NCBI GenBank assembly: GCA_964494645.1
Contig: CAZBSH010000002.1
Span: 53,637 to 117,636 of the forward strand
DNA: 64,000 nt
DNA from: Christensenella sp964494645
Lineage (GTDB): Bacteria; Bacillota; Clostridia; Christensenellales; Christensenellaceae
Direction: 5' to 3'
The notes beneath the pieces were generated by a model. The model saw only the letters and a list, made by a program, of their open reading frames with translations, was not told where the DNA came from and searched no databases. Every line of letters starts with the position of its first letter. Within the stretch, counting starts at the first letter, position 1. Positions 42,764 through 51,808 of the stretch are shown here, piece by piece. The position numbers were made by a program, and so were the translations under genes.

Positions 42764-44248
42764 ATGAAGATCGGATTTGACAACGACCTATATATTAAGA
42801 AGCAAACAGAAAAGATTCTCGAGAGGATCGACCAGTTCGACGGGAAACTCTATTTGGAATTCGGAGGAAAGCTGTTCGACGACTATCATGCGTCGCGTGT
42901 TCTTCCGGGATTTGATGTCAACGGTAAAGCAAAGTTGCTGCAAAGCTTGAAGAATCAAGCGGAAATTGTGTTTTGTATCAATGCCGGTGACATCGAAAAG
43001 AATAAAATGCGCGCAGATCTGGGGATTACCTACGATCTTGATGTGCTGCGCTTGATCGATCACTTGCGCGGCATGGGGCTTTTTGTGGGCAGCGTTGTCA
43101 TTACGCAATACACAGAGCAATACGCGGCGGATATCTTTCGTCAGAGACTGGAGCGTCGCGGCATCAAAACGTATATCCACAGGCACACAAAAGGCTATCC
43201 TTCGGAGATCGAACTCATCGTGAGTGATGAAGGATATGGCATGAATCCATATATCGAGACGCAGCGTCCGCTTGTGGTTGTGACAGCGCCCGGACCGGGC
43301 AGCGGAAAGCTTGCGACGTGTCTCTCGCAGCTTTATCATGAATATCGTCGCGGTAATATGGCAGGCTATGCGAAGTTTGAGACGTTCCCCGTCTGGAATC
43401 TGCCGCTCAAGCATCCGGTGAATATGGCATACGAAGCGGCAACGTCCGACCTAAACGATATCAATATGATTGATCCGTTCCATCTGGAGGCGTATGGAAA
43501 AACAGCGGTAAACTATAACCGTGATATTGATGCATTCCCTATCGTAAAGACGATTCTTGCGAAAATTACGGGCAGCAAGGAATATTATCAGTCGCCAACG
43601 GATATGGGCGTGAATATGGCGGGGTATGCGATCATCGACGACGAAGCATGCAAGCAGGCAGCCCGCCAGGAAGTGATCAGGCGCTATTATAACGCTCAAT
43701 GCGACTATAAGAAGGGAAGTACTACGGCAGAAGCGCTGCAAAAAAACCTGATGCTTATGAAGCAGCTGGAGCTTGAGCCCAGCGACCGCAAGGTCGTTGC
43801 GCCGGCGCTTGAAAAGGAACGGCTGACGGGCGTGCCTTCTGCGGCGCTAGAGCTTCCGGACGGAACGATCATCACCGGCAAAACGACGGAGTTGATGAAT
43901 AATGTTTCCAGTATGTTGCTAAACGCGGTCAAGCAGCTGGGCAATATTTCAGACGAGATACGCCTGATCTCGCCGATTGCGCTGGAGCCGATTCTGAAAC
44001 TAAAGAGCGCGATCTTAAAAGAGATCGACCCAATCTTAAATATCGAAGATGTTCTCGCGGCGCTTTCTATCAGTGCGGCAATGAACCCTACGGCAGAAGT
44101 TGGGATGACCAAACTCAAGATGCTTGCCGGATGCGAAGTGCATTCTACATGCATGCTTACGCAGGCAGACGAGGCAGTGCTCAAAAAGTTAAACATCAAC
44201 TTAACATGTGAGCCCGCCTACCCCTCCAAGGATTTATATTACGTATAA
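42764..44248 (+). CDS. DUF1846-family protein (UPF0371)
   Basis: 494 residues, full length for the family. Starts MKIGFDNDLYIKKQTEKILE; P-loop-like APGPGSGKLATCLSQLYHEY near residue 180; later block NVSSMLLNAVKQLGNIS. Structures of this family exist but its function is not settled. The P-loop-like stretch suggests nucleotide or phosphosugar binding, which is inference. GGAGGCG precedes the ATG. Confidence 0.82.
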   Translation: MKIGFDNDLYIKKQTEKILERIDQFDGKLYLEFGGKLFDDYHASRVLPGFDVNGKAKLLQSLKNQAEIVFCINAGDIEKNKMRADLGITYDLDVLRLIDHLRGMGLFVGSVVITQYTEQYAADIFRQRLERRGIKTYIHRHTKGYPSEIELIVSDEGYGMNPYIETQRPLVVVTAPGPGSGKLATCLSQLYHEYRRGNMAGYAKFETFPVWNLPLKHPVNMAYEAATSDLNDINMIDPFHLEAYGKTAVNYNRDIDAFPIVKTILAKITGSKEYYQSPTDMGVNMAGYAIIDDEACKQAARQEVIRRYYNAQCDYKKGSTTAEALQKNLMLMKQLELEPSDRKVVAPALEKERLTGVPSAALELPDGTIITGKTTELMNNVSSMLLNAVKQLGNISDEIRLISPIALEPILKLKSAILKEIDPILNIEDVLAALSISAAMNPTAEVGMTKLKMLAGCEVHSTCMLTQADEAVLKKLNINLTCEPAYPSKDLYYV

Positions 44249-44260
44249 ATTTAAAATATG

Positions 44261-44294
44261 AAAAGCGCTCTGCATACTTGCGGAGCGCTTTTTT
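44261..44294 (+). terminator. Intrinsic terminator of the DUF1846 gene
   Basis: AAAAGCGCTCTGC (44261-44273) and GCGGAGCGCTTTT (44280-44292), one G-U pair, then TT. Confidence 0.85.
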
Positions 44295-44595
44295 GATGCC
44301 GGGACAAGACGGTTAAACACGTATTTTTATGTTTTATGCAATATCGCGTAACAAATGTAATATTTTTGTATAAATATATGGGAAATTCGTTGACAAAAAG
44401 AAGATTTTTGCGCATAATAAAAGAGGTAGAAATGGAAATTTGTAGAAATCGAATTAAGAACAGTTTTTCCTGTATCAATTTTGTGTATATATAATTTCAT
44501 TACTCCCCAATACGTTCAAAGTTTTTTTGAAGATGTTTGTTACTATTGCGTTTAATTATTTTTAATTTTTAACATACCAAAGGAGTACTATTTTC
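44295..44595 (+). promoter_or_regulatory. rho promoter and long 5' leader
   Basis: A perfect TTGACA (44390-44395), 17-base spacer and CATAAT (44413-44418) start a leader of about 175 bases. No gene is visible in it. Rho autoregulates through its leader in other bacteria, and an untranslated leader of this length would permit that here. Confidence 0.7.
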
Positions 44596-46239
44596 GTGAA
44601 TACCAGTTTACTTGAAGACAAAAGTCTGGCTGATCTGAGAGAGATAGCAAAACTGGCAGGGGTCAAATCGCCTACAAAATATAAAAAGGCGGAACTTTTG
44701 TCAATGCTCTTAGAGCTGGAGCAAGAGGGTGAAGAAAAACAAGCCGCGGCTGAAGCCGTGGATATTTTCGGCATGGCAAGCATGCCCGCGCCCGCGCAAA
44801 AACCTGCGCAGCCTGAGCCGTCTGTGGCACAGCCGGAAGCAGAGGTCATAGAAGAAAAGCCCAAGCGCGTAGGTCGTCCGCGTAAAAAAGTCGTGGAAGA
44901 AGAGGCAACAGAAGTGGTCATGCCCGCGGCAGAAGAAAAGGCATCCATTCCGCAGGCGATTGAGCTTGATGATCTGGGAGAGGCGGAAGGTGAAGAGGAT
45001 ACGGATTCCGGGCGCAGGCGTATCATCGAGTATGTGCCAAACAATGACGCGGTCAACGAGATCCTTAATACCGGAGAATGCAAGGATGCAAACGGCATTT
45101 TAGAAGTGCATTCCGAGGGCTACGGATTCTTACGCAGCGAAAACTATTTGCCCGGCACGAAGGACGTTTATGTGTCTCAGGCACAAATCCGCAAATTCAA
45201 CTTAAAAACAGGAGATAAGGTGTGCGGCAAAACGCGCCCGTCAAAAGACGGGGAACGCTTGCTGGCGCTTTTGTATATCGAAACGGTAAACGGCGAACCG
45301 GTGGAAAAATGCCAGAGTCGTCCGGCGTTCGAGACGTTGACGCCTATTTATCCGGAAGAACGGTTTACGCTCGAAAATGTTCGCGCATCACGCGATTTGG
45401 CAATCCGCATGATAGACCTCATTTCGCCGATCGGTAAAGGTCAGCGCGGGCTTATTGTCGCGCCGCCCAAGGCCGGCAAGACGATCCTCTTAAAGAAGAT
45501 CGCCAACAGTATTACAACCAATTACCCGGAAGTTGAGATGCTTGTGTTGCTGATTGACGAACGTCCGGAAGAAGTGACGGATATGCAGCGCTCCATTGCG
45601 GGTGAGGTGGTTTACTCCACCTTTGATGAACGTCCGGAAAACCATGCGCGCGTTGCGGACATGGTGATAGAGCGCGCAAAGCGTTTGGTGGAACATGGAC
45701 GTGATGTCGTTATCCTGCTCGATAGCTTAACGCGCCTTGGCCGTGCGCATAACCTTGTAGTGCCGCCCTCCGGCAGAACGCTTTCCGGCGGTCTGGATCC
45801 GGCTTCGCTTTATAAACCGAAGCGGTTTTTCGGCGCGGCGCGTAACATTGAAGGCGGCGGTTCGCTGACTATCATTGCAACGGCATTGGTGGAAACGGGT
45901 TCGCGTATGGATGAGATCATTTATGAAGAATTCAAGGGTACGGGCAATATGGAAATCCACCTTGATCGCAAGCTCTCTGAAAAGCGTATTTTCCCGGCGG
46001 TGGATCTGGCGAAATCAGGCACGCGGCGCGAAGACCTGTTGCTTTCGCAAAAGGAGCTGGAAGGTACATGGGCGCTGCGTAAGGCACTGTCCTCCGGCAA
46101 TACGGCGGAGGTCACAGAGCAGTTAATCGGTATGCTGGTGCGTACGCAAACCAACGAAGAATTTTTGGCAAGGCTACATGAATGGTTTCGCATCTGGGAA
46201 AAAGAAGGATACAATTCCGGCGGGAACAGCCGCTATTAG
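44596..46239 (+). CDS. rho: Transcription termination factor Rho with charged insert
   Basis: 547 residues, longer than the 419 of E. coli. N-terminal Rho_N helices to about residue 42, then an acidic and Pro/Ala-rich insert with an AT-hook-like GRPRKK at residues 93-98, then RNA-binding fold (ILEVHSEGYGFLR at 168-180) and the ATPase with Walker A APPKAGKT (289-296) and the Walker B region DVVILLDSLTRL. Rho releases RNA at unstructured C-rich sites. It starts at GTG 44596 behind AAAGGAG. Confidence 0.95.
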   Translation: MNTSLLEDKSLADLREIAKLAGVKSPTKYKKAELLSMLLELEQEGEEKQAAAEAVDIFGMASMPAPAQKPAQPEPSVAQPEAEVIEEKPKRVGRPRKKVVEEEATEVVMPAAEEKASIPQAIELDDLGEAEGEEDTDSGRRRIIEYVPNNDAVNEILNTGECKDANGILEVHSEGYGFLRSENYLPGTKDVYVSQAQIRKFNLKTGDKVCGKTRPSKDGERLLALLYIETVNGEPVEKCQSRPAFETLTPIYPEERFTLENVRASRDLAIRMIDLISPIGKGQRGLIVAPPKAGKTILLKKIANSITTNYPEVEMLVLLIDERPEEVTDMQRSIAGEVVYSTFDERPENHARVADMVIERAKRLVEHGRDVVILLDSLTRLGRAHNLVVPPSGRTLSGGLDPASLYKPKRFFGAARNIEGGGSLTIIATALVETGSRMDEIIYEEFKGTGNMEIHLDRKLSEKRIFPAVDLAKSGTRREDLLLSQKELEGTWALRKALSSGNTAEVTEQLIGMLVRTQTNEEFLARLHEWFRIWEKEGYNSGGNSRY

Positions 46240-46253
46240 GTAAAGCAGTTTAG

Positions 46254-46286
46254 AAAAAAGGTATTGCATAAAGCAATACCTTTTTT
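46254..46286. terminator. Bidirectional terminator after rho
   Basis: AAAAAAGGTATTGC (46254-46267) and GCAATACCTTTTTT (46273-46286), shared with the convergent yitT-like gene. Confidence 0.85.
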
Positions 46287-46316
46287 GTTTTCATAAATTT
46301 CCGATTGCAAGGACAA

Positions 46317-47231
46317 TCATTTCTTTTTTTGTTTGCGGCTTTTTCTCACTACCTCGCTTGCGGTAATATTACGAAAGCCTTCGCCGCTAATCTCGCCTGC
46401 GTCGCCGACAATAATAAAGGCACCGGGATCGATCTCGTGGACCAGATGGTAGATGCGGTATACCTCTTGCCTGCGCACTGCGCACAACAGCACCTCGCCC
46501 TCCTTGTCACTATATCCACCGCGCGATTTGAGCGCTGTTACACCGCGCGCCATTTGTGTAATGATGGTGGAGGCGATTTCTTTGTTTTTAGGGGAGACGA
46601 TAAACATCATCTTACCCGCGCCAACACTTGTTCCGTAAAGGATCGCATCTATGATCCACGAGGTGATAAATATCACGATCATTGCATAGAGGGGGCTTTC
46701 GAAATCCCGGTATACCCAAGCCGAAAATAATACGACAATCACATCCAGCACCAAGATCAGTTTACCGATAGAAATATGCGGGAACTTTAAAGCGATCAGA
46801 TTTGCCGCCAGCTCGGTACCGCCGGAAGTGCCGCCGCGCATCAGGATCAGCGCCAGCCCTACACCGGAAAGCAGTCCGCCAAATACGACGGTAATGAGCG
46901 GCTCGCCATGATATTGCGGGAAAATACCGGCGGTCACATCGATTACAACGGAAGAAAGCGCAGTCGCGATGATCGTTTTGATGATAAATTTCCAGCCGAA
47001 GTAAATAAATCCAAGAATAAAAAGGGGTATATTCATGACAAGGATCATTGTACCAATGGGAAGACTGAACAAAAAATTGAGCATGGTCGCGACACCCGTC
47101 AATCCGCCCGGCGCGATATTGTTGGGTGCGGTGAAAATATTGATCGCTGCGGCATAAATCAGGCTACCCAAAAAAAACAGCAATCCGTCAAGGATGTAGC
47201 TTCTGATTACTTTAGAAGAACTTCGGGTCAT
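46317..47231 (-). CDS. YitT-family membrane protein
   Basis: 304 residues. Five to six membrane helices with the DUF161 repeats (FTAPNNIAPGGLTGVATML, GGTSGGTELAANL) and a C-terminal DUF2179 domain (VRRQEVYRIYHLVHEIDPGA). It is widespread in Firmicutes; the transported substrate is unknown. The start at 47231 follows GCGAGGA. Confidence 0.85.
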   Translation of the reverse strand: MTRSSSKVIRSYILDGLLFFLGSLIYAAAINIFTAPNNIAPGGLTGVATMLNFLFSLPIGTMILVMNIPLFILGFIYFGWKFIIKTIIATALSSVVIDVTAGIFPQYHGEPLITVVFGGLLSGVGLALILMRGGTSGGTELAANLIALKFPHISIGKLILVLDVIVVLFSAWVYRDFESPLYAMIVIFITSWIIDAILYGTSVGAGKMMFIVSPKNKEIASTIITQMARGVTALKSRGGYSDKEGEVLLCAVRRQEVYRIYHLVHEIDPGAFIIVGDAGEISGEGFRNITASEVVRKSRKQKKK

Positions 47232-47276
47232 ATGGCTATCCTCGCTTTCAGGATATTGATACCCACTTTCTGATAT

Positions 47277-47759
47277 CTATAGCTGCTTTGATGGTAATTT
47301 TTTTTGTTTTCCGCTGATATTTTCGATATCTATGCGGATAACCCCTGTCCGCGAAAGAGAACGTCCAAGCTCTCTTTCAAAATTCTCCATATTGGAGAGC
47401 GCATATTTTTCAGAGATGAGGCGCAATGCATGTATCTTTTCGGCATCGTCGTCTACCGTAGATGCCCTTCCATAAACGACGGCGCTTTGGTACGCGGTGG
47501 AAAACTGCTCAGGGATGCGCGTGATATGATCCGCGCATACAAGGCATACTTTGGGGTTATGCGCAATACAATCAATCTTATATCCTGTGAGTGCGCAATG
47601 GATATATACACCGGTACCATCGAGGACAGGCGAGACAGGGATGGCGTGAGGACTTCCGTCGGGGGCAACCAATGAGAGCACTGCATATTCGCAGTTTTCA
47701 AGCAAAGTGAGCGCCTCTTCTTTGGTGGTGGCACGTTCTTTTCGTTTCATTTCACGCAT
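47277..47759 (-). CDS. NimA-like pyridoxamine-phosphate-oxidase-fold flavoprotein
   Basis: 160 residues, split-barrel FMN-binding fold: CEYAVLSLVAPDGSPHAIPV and GKVC-like KIDCIAHNPKVCLVCAD. The NimA-type 5-nitroimidazole reductases share this pattern. Whether it reduces nitro groups is unknown. GGGAGAAC precedes the ATG at 47759. It lies 45 bases upstream of yitT on the same strand. Confidence 0.78.
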   Translation of the reverse strand: MREMKRKERATTKEEALTLLENCEYAVLSLVAPDGSPHAIPVSPVLDGTGVYIHCALTGYKIDCIAHNPKVCLVCADHITRIPEQFSTAYQSAVVYGRASTVDDDAEKIHALRLISEKYALSNMENFERELGRSLSRTGVIRIDIENISGKQKKLPSKQL

Positions 47760-47777
47760 GTTCTGTTCTCCCGTTCT

Positions 47778-48362
47778 TTAAATATTATCCCGCACAACGT
47801 TGCAGGGGTTTCCATATGCTATTTTATGGGAAGGAATATCCTTGGTCACAATGCTCCCGGCACCGATCACGACGTTGTCGCCGATGGTGACCCCCGGCAT
47901 AATGATGGCTCCGCCGCCGATCCAGACATTATTGCCGATGGTGACAGGCGCGGTTTGTGTTTTGCAAAACATAAACGAGGCATCTTCGCTCAGTTTTCCG
48001 AAACGCTCTGCCGCATTTGCGGGATGGAATGCCGTATATATCTGTACATTGGGTGCAATCAGGGCATTGTCGCCGATGGTAATTTTATTAGCATCCAGAA
48101 AAGTGCAATTCATATTGACCTCGCAATGATCGCCAAAATAAATATTATTACCATAATCCACGAAAAACGGCGCGGTGATCCATAGGTGTTCTCCAAAGCC
48201 ACCCAACAATGCGGAAAGGATAGATTTTTTTTTCTGCAAATCTTCAGAAGCTGTTAGATTATAGTCGCGCACCAGGTTTTTGGCCTTATGCCACTGTGTG
48301 AGCAATTCGTTGTCTCCACAGTCATAAAGTTCACCCGCCAGCATTTTTTCGCGTTCCGTCAT
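47778..48362 (-). CDS. Maltose/galactoside O-acetyltransferase-type enzyme
   Basis: 194 residues. N-terminal mac domain (MTEREKMLAGELYDCGDNEL) followed by left-handed beta-helix hexapeptide repeats (TIGDNALIAPNVQIYT, TIGNNVWIGGGAIIMPGVTI) with the catalytic His in FHPANAAER region. Acetyl-CoA-dependent sugar acetylation. ATG 48362 has GCGGGG upstream; an in-frame start 32 codons upstream is not supported. Confidence 0.83.
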   Translation of the reverse strand: MTEREKMLAGELYDCGDNELLTQWHKAKNLVRDYNLTASEDLQKKKSILSALLGGFGEHLWITAPFFVDYGNNIYFGDHCEVNMNCTFLDANKITIGDNALIAPNVQIYTAFHPANAAERFGKLSEDASFMFCKTQTAPVTIGNNVWIGGGAIIMPGVTIGDNVVIGAGSIVTKDIPSHKIAYGNPCNVVRDNI

Positions 48363-48456
48363 AAAAATACCCCGCTTTGGTTGATGTATGGTTATAAAGA
48401 TATCATACCACCCATAGAACACAAAGTCATATTTTTTCTGTATAAAGAATAAAATC

Positions 48457-48487
48457 AAAAAGGCGCTTCACAAGGAAGCGCCTTTTT
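48457..48487. terminator. Terminator of hcp
   Basis: AAAAAGGCGCTTC (48457 on) pairs with GAAGCGCCTTTTT (to 48487). On the minus strand it ends hcp. Confidence 0.85.
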
Positions 48488-48491
48488 GAAA

Positions 48492-50042
48492 TTAGCCAAG
48501 TATCTTTTTCAGATCCTCTTCCGGCGTAGAGATCGGGCTGATGTTGAATTTTTCCACAAGAATATTGAGCACATTAGGCGATACAAATGCAGGAAGTGTA
48601 GGTCCTAAATAAATATTCTTAATACCCAGTGAAAGCAGTGTCAAAAGGATAACGACTGCCTTTTGTTCATACCACGAAAGCACGAGGGACAGTGGAAGAT
48701 CATTCACGCCGCAATCAAAAGCGTTTGCAAGCGCAAGCGCGACTTGTATTGCGGAATAGGCGTCGTTGCATTGTCCCATATCCATCATGCGCGGCAGACC
48801 TGCAACTGTTCCGAGATCTAGGTCGTTGAATCGGAATTTGCCGCATGCAAGCGTTAGGATCACAGAATCGCCGGGAGCCTGCTTGACAAAGTCCGTATAA
48901 TAGTTGCGGCCCGGCTTTGCGCCGTCGCAGCCGCCGACGAGGAAGAAGTGGCTGATCTTTCCACCTTTTACTGCGTCAATTACCTGATCCGCAACAGAAA
49001 GTACGGTGTCTACACCAAAACCTACGCTTAATATGTGTCCTCCGTTGATGCCGCTCATTTCCTTTTTCTGCGGATAACCGCCGAGCGCAAGCGCTTTCGC
49101 GATTACAGGGGCAAAATCCTTATTACCATCAATATGATGCATGTCCGGGTAACCGACGACGGAGGTGGTGAATACACGGTCGGAATAAGAAGGTTGCGGC
49201 GGCATGAGGCAGTTGGTCGTAAACAGGATGGGCGCGGGCACACCATCAAATTCCTTTTTCTGGTTTTGCCATGCCGTACCAAAGTTTCCTTTCAAATGAC
49301 TGTATTTCTTAAGTTCCGGATAAGCGTGCGCAGGAAGCATTTCGCCGTGAGTGTAAACGTTGACGCCCTTGCCTTCCGTTTGATCGAGCAACAATTTTAA
49401 ATCGTGCAGATCATGACCTGTCACGATGATAAACGGCCCGGGTTCAACATCCGTGCTTACCTGCGTGGGTGCGGGTTTTCCATACGTCCCAACATTTGCG
49501 TCGTTTAATAATTCCATGCATTTGAGGTTGACTTGTCCGCACTCCATAACGAGCGCAAGCCGCTCGTCAACTGTGAGATCCTTTGCGAGAGAAGCAAGCC
49601 CGCGATAGAAGAATTCATTGACTTCTGGATTGGTTTTGCCGAGGACACGCGCGTGATGGGCGTATGCGGCCATGCCGCGCATACCGAAAAGCAGGAGGGC
49701 CTGCAGGCTGCGCATGTCCTCGTTGTTATGCCAGATGCTTTTTGCATCAAAGGCGCATTTTCCGTCGTATTGGGCGATCAGCTTATCTAGCGCTTCAACG
49801 TGTTGTTGGATTGCTGCGTCGTCGAAGCTTACATTTGTGATGGTGGTAAACAAGCCGTCTTCGATCGCATTGTCCGTTTGTGCGTCATGTGCTTTGTCTT
49901 CCGCCGCACAGGCGAGTTCCACCGTTTTGTCTGTTAAGACGTCCTGTAAATTTGCGGTTTCTACTTTTTTGCCGCATACGCCGCCTGCGGTACACCCGGT
50001 GCCCTTAGCGGTCTGTTCGCATTGAAAACAAAACATTTCCAT
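48492..50042 (-). CDS. hcp: Hybrid-cluster protein (hydroxylamine reductase)
   Basis: 516 residues. The N-terminal cluster is ligated by C5, C8, C17 and C23 (CFQCEQTAKGTGC then GGVCGK), the Cys-x2-Cys-x8-Cys-x5-Cys spacing of anaerobic Hcp. Later blocks (GGCDGAKPGRNYYTDFV, LACGKFRFNDLDLG) bind the hybrid Fe-S-O cluster. Hcp reduces NO or hydroxylamine and protects against nitrosative stress. AGGAGGT precedes the ATG. It faces away from a Crp/Fnr regulator gene with a palindrome between. Confidence 0.95.
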   Translation of the reverse strand: MEMFCFQCEQTAKGTGCTAGGVCGKKVETANLQDVLTDKTVELACAAEDKAHDAQTDNAIEDGLFTTITNVSFDDAAIQQHVEALDKLIAQYDGKCAFDAKSIWHNNEDMRSLQALLLFGMRGMAAYAHHARVLGKTNPEVNEFFYRGLASLAKDLTVDERLALVMECGQVNLKCMELLNDANVGTYGKPAPTQVSTDVEPGPFIIVTGHDLHDLKLLLDQTEGKGVNVYTHGEMLPAHAYPELKKYSHLKGNFGTAWQNQKKEFDGVPAPILFTTNCLMPPQPSYSDRVFTTSVVGYPDMHHIDGNKDFAPVIAKALALGGYPQKKEMSGINGGHILSVGFGVDTVLSVADQVIDAVKGGKISHFFLVGGCDGAKPGRNYYTDFVKQAPGDSVILTLACGKFRFNDLDLGTVAGLPRMMDMGQCNDAYSAIQVALALANAFDCGVNDLPLSLVLSWYEQKAVVILLTLLSLGIKNIYLGPTLPAFVSPNVLNILVEKFNISPISTPEEDLKKILG

Positions 50043-50086
50043 TCAATGATACCTCCTTGTATTTTGAAAAATTGATAAACATGTAT

Positions 50087-50115
50087 TTGCTTTGTAATCA
50101 TAAGAATAGTACAAT
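50087..50115 (+). promoter_or_regulatory. Promoter of the HcpR-like gene
   Basis: TTGCTT (50087-50092), 17-base spacer, TACAAT (50110-50115). It predicts a start near 50122, which rules out the long N-terminal extension beginning at 50057. Confidence 0.7.
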
Positions 50116-50130
50116 AAAAACAAAAGATAT

Positions 50131-50144
50131 GTTGCATTTGCAAC
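50131..50144. promoter_or_regulatory. Palindrome GTTGCA-TT-TGCAAC, probable HcpR operator
   Basis: Perfect 6-2-6 inverted repeat between the divergent hcp and regulator genes, of the size bound by Crp/Fnr-family dimers. It lies just after the regulator's transcription start (autorepression) and about 95 bases before the hcp ATG (activation). Confidence 0.65.
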
Positions 50145-50158
50145 AGAAGGCGGAAGGT

Positions 50159-50836
50159 ATGGAAATTGATTTTGCGGTTTTGCAAAAAAATGAACTATTC
50201 AACGGTCTTGATCAAAAGGACATCGAGTCTATGCTCTCGTGCCTTGGGTATCACATCAGAAAATATCCCAAAGGAGACGCCGTTTGGCATGTAGGCTCGC
50301 AGATGGGTGGTTTTGGACTGATTCTTCGTGGACAGGTACAGGTGTTAAGGGAAGATTATTTCGGAAAACGCAGCATCATTGCGACAATCCATCCGGGCGG
50401 GGTGTTTGGCGAGGCATTCGCGTGCGCGGGTCTGCTTAAGAGCCCGCTTGCCGTAAATGCGGAAGAAGCAAGCGAGATTCTCTTTTTACAGGTTGAAAAG
50501 ATACTGACTACATGTAAAAACGCGTGTGTGTTTCATAGCGAGTTGATTCGCCGCCTTGTCCGTATGCTGGCGATAAAAAATTTGACACTCAACAATAAGA
50601 TGGATTTTTTAAGCCGCCGTACAACGCGTGAAAAGCTGAGCGCATACCTGATCAGCGAATACAGCCAACAAAAAACGAATCCGTTTCTGATCGATCTTAA
50701 CAGGAACGAACTCGCTGATTATTTGAGTGTTGACCGCAGCGCGATGTCGCGGGAGTTATCACGCATGCGGAACGAAGGAATCTTGGATTACTGGAAAAAC
50801 AGCTTTAAAATCATTGATGTTCATGGGTTGGAATAG
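50159..50836 (+). CDS. Crp/Fnr-family regulator, HcpR-like
   Basis: 225 residues. Cyclic-nucleotide-binding-like barrel (residues about 15-130) with no Fnr-type N-terminal Cys cluster, then a winged helix with NRNELADYLSVDRSAMSREL. In many anaerobes a regulator of this family (HcpR) lies beside hcp and activates it in response to nitric oxide; the divergent layout here fits. ATG 50159 follows GGCGGAAGG. The 3' end overlaps the DUF5996 gene by 26 bases on the opposite strand. Confidence 0.82.
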   Translation: MEIDFAVLQKNELFNGLDQKDIESMLSCLGYHIRKYPKGDAVWHVGSQMGGFGLILRGQVQVLREDYFGKRSIIATIHPGGVFGEAFACAGLLKSPLAVNAEEASEILFLQVEKILTTCKNACVFHSELIRRLVRMLAIKNLTLNNKMDFLSRRTTREKLSAYLISEYSQQKTNPFLIDLNRNELADYLSVDRSAMSRELSRMRNEGILDYWKNSFKIIDVHGLE

Positions 50837-51725
50837 TTAATGGGTGTGTGAACCAGTCCATGCGCATCCAATTTTCGTGTGCGGTTACCACATGAAAGGA
50901 ATTTTCAAAGAACTCGCGTATCATAGCTTGTGGATCAGGATAAGAAAGCGCATCCTTTAAGGAAAGGAAATATTCCATTTTGGAAGGGCTCCATATCGCC
51001 TTGTCAGGGCGTATAGGCTTGCCGCCCAAATCTTCTTTGATAAACGGGTAAGGCATAATAAAAAAGGAAGGATCGGTAAGGCTGCTGTCTCCCGCCCAAA
51101 AGCCCACTTCAAAGAATTGTTCGTCAAAGCCGCTTACTTCAATTATGCCGCTGCCGGAAAAAGGACTGGGTTTGCCGGAAAATAAAATGGCAGAAACGTC
51201 AAACGTTCCCCAGAAAAAAGAGGGCAGCAATTTTTTGCCGCGAAAGGGCGAAGAAAAATCAAGCAGCGCGTTATACGCGTACACATACATCTGAAAAAAG
51301 TCACGGGCAGAACAACTGTCATAATCGTGTTTTTTGATATCGTCATAAAATGGAATCTTTGTACCCATCTCCTGCGGTACTTCGTTCATTATCGTATCAC
51401 ATACAAGAGTGCTCAGCATCTTCTTAAAATCGTTATAATATTCACTGACAGAGGTGTTATTACGCAGTGAAAATCCTGCCGTATCGCCGGATATGGTCTG
51501 CGCGAATACGGTGGAGGTATCAAGGTTTAAGTGGATGGCGAAGCTTCGTTCTCCGTTGGGGATCAGACCCGTCGTAAACCCTTGCGGGGTAAAATGCAAA
51601 ACAACGTGCCCCCATTCGGGCTGCGCGGGCATACGTACCAATTTTACTTTGCCCATCATTTGCGCGATCATATGTAGGGTATACGCTGTTTCACTCCATT
51701 GATCATAAGGGATGATTTTGACCAT
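50811..51725 (-). CDS. DUF5996-family protein
   Basis: 304 residues. Pattern TLHMIAQMMGKVKLVRMPAQ, then EWGHVVLHFTPQGFTTGLIP and a C-terminal block with SFFWGTFDVSA. I recognise DUF5996 by its N-terminal LHMxxQxxGK motif. No function is known. Its ribosome site AGGAGGC is inside a perfect 8-bp hairpin immediately upstream. It converges on the HcpR-like gene with overlapping 3' ends and no terminator between. Confidence 0.75.
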   Translation of the reverse strand: MVKIIPYDQWSETAYTLHMIAQMMGKVKLVRMPAQPEWGHVVLHFTPQGFTTGLIPNGERSFAIHLNLDTSTVFAQTISGDTAGFSLRNNTSVSEYYNDFKKMLSTLVCDTIMNEVPQEMGTKIPFYDDIKKHDYDSCSARDFFQMYVYAYNALLDFSSPFRGKKLLPSFFWGTFDVSAILFSGKPSPFSGSGIIEVSGFDEQFFEVGFWAGDSSLTDPSFFIMPYPFIKEDLGGKPIRPDKAIWSPSKMEYFLSLKDALSYPDPQAMIREFFENSFHVVTAHENWMRMDWFTHPLTIPTHEHQ

Positions 51726-51731
51726 AAAAAT

Positions 51732-51759
51732 AAGCCTCCTGCTTTTATTCCGGAGGCTT
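51732..51759 (-). terminator. Hairpin ending the feo operon and overlapping the DUF5996 ribosome site
   Basis: AAGCCTCC (51732-51739) and GGAGGCTT (51752-51759), loop of 12. On the minus strand ATTTTT follows, so it can terminate the feo transcript. The downstream arm carries the Shine-Dalgarno AGGAGG of the next gene, whose ATG is at 51725. Confidence 0.7.
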
Positions 51760-51808
51760 GCAAAAATGCTCTTTTCGCCTTATTTCGCCTTGTAAGGTGA
51801 ATGCTTGT

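Noticed and set aside
50057..50158. N-terminal extension of the HcpR-like regulator
   Set aside because: The predicted transcription start is near 50122 and the operator palindrome lies within this stretch; ATG 50159 has a proper ribosome site.
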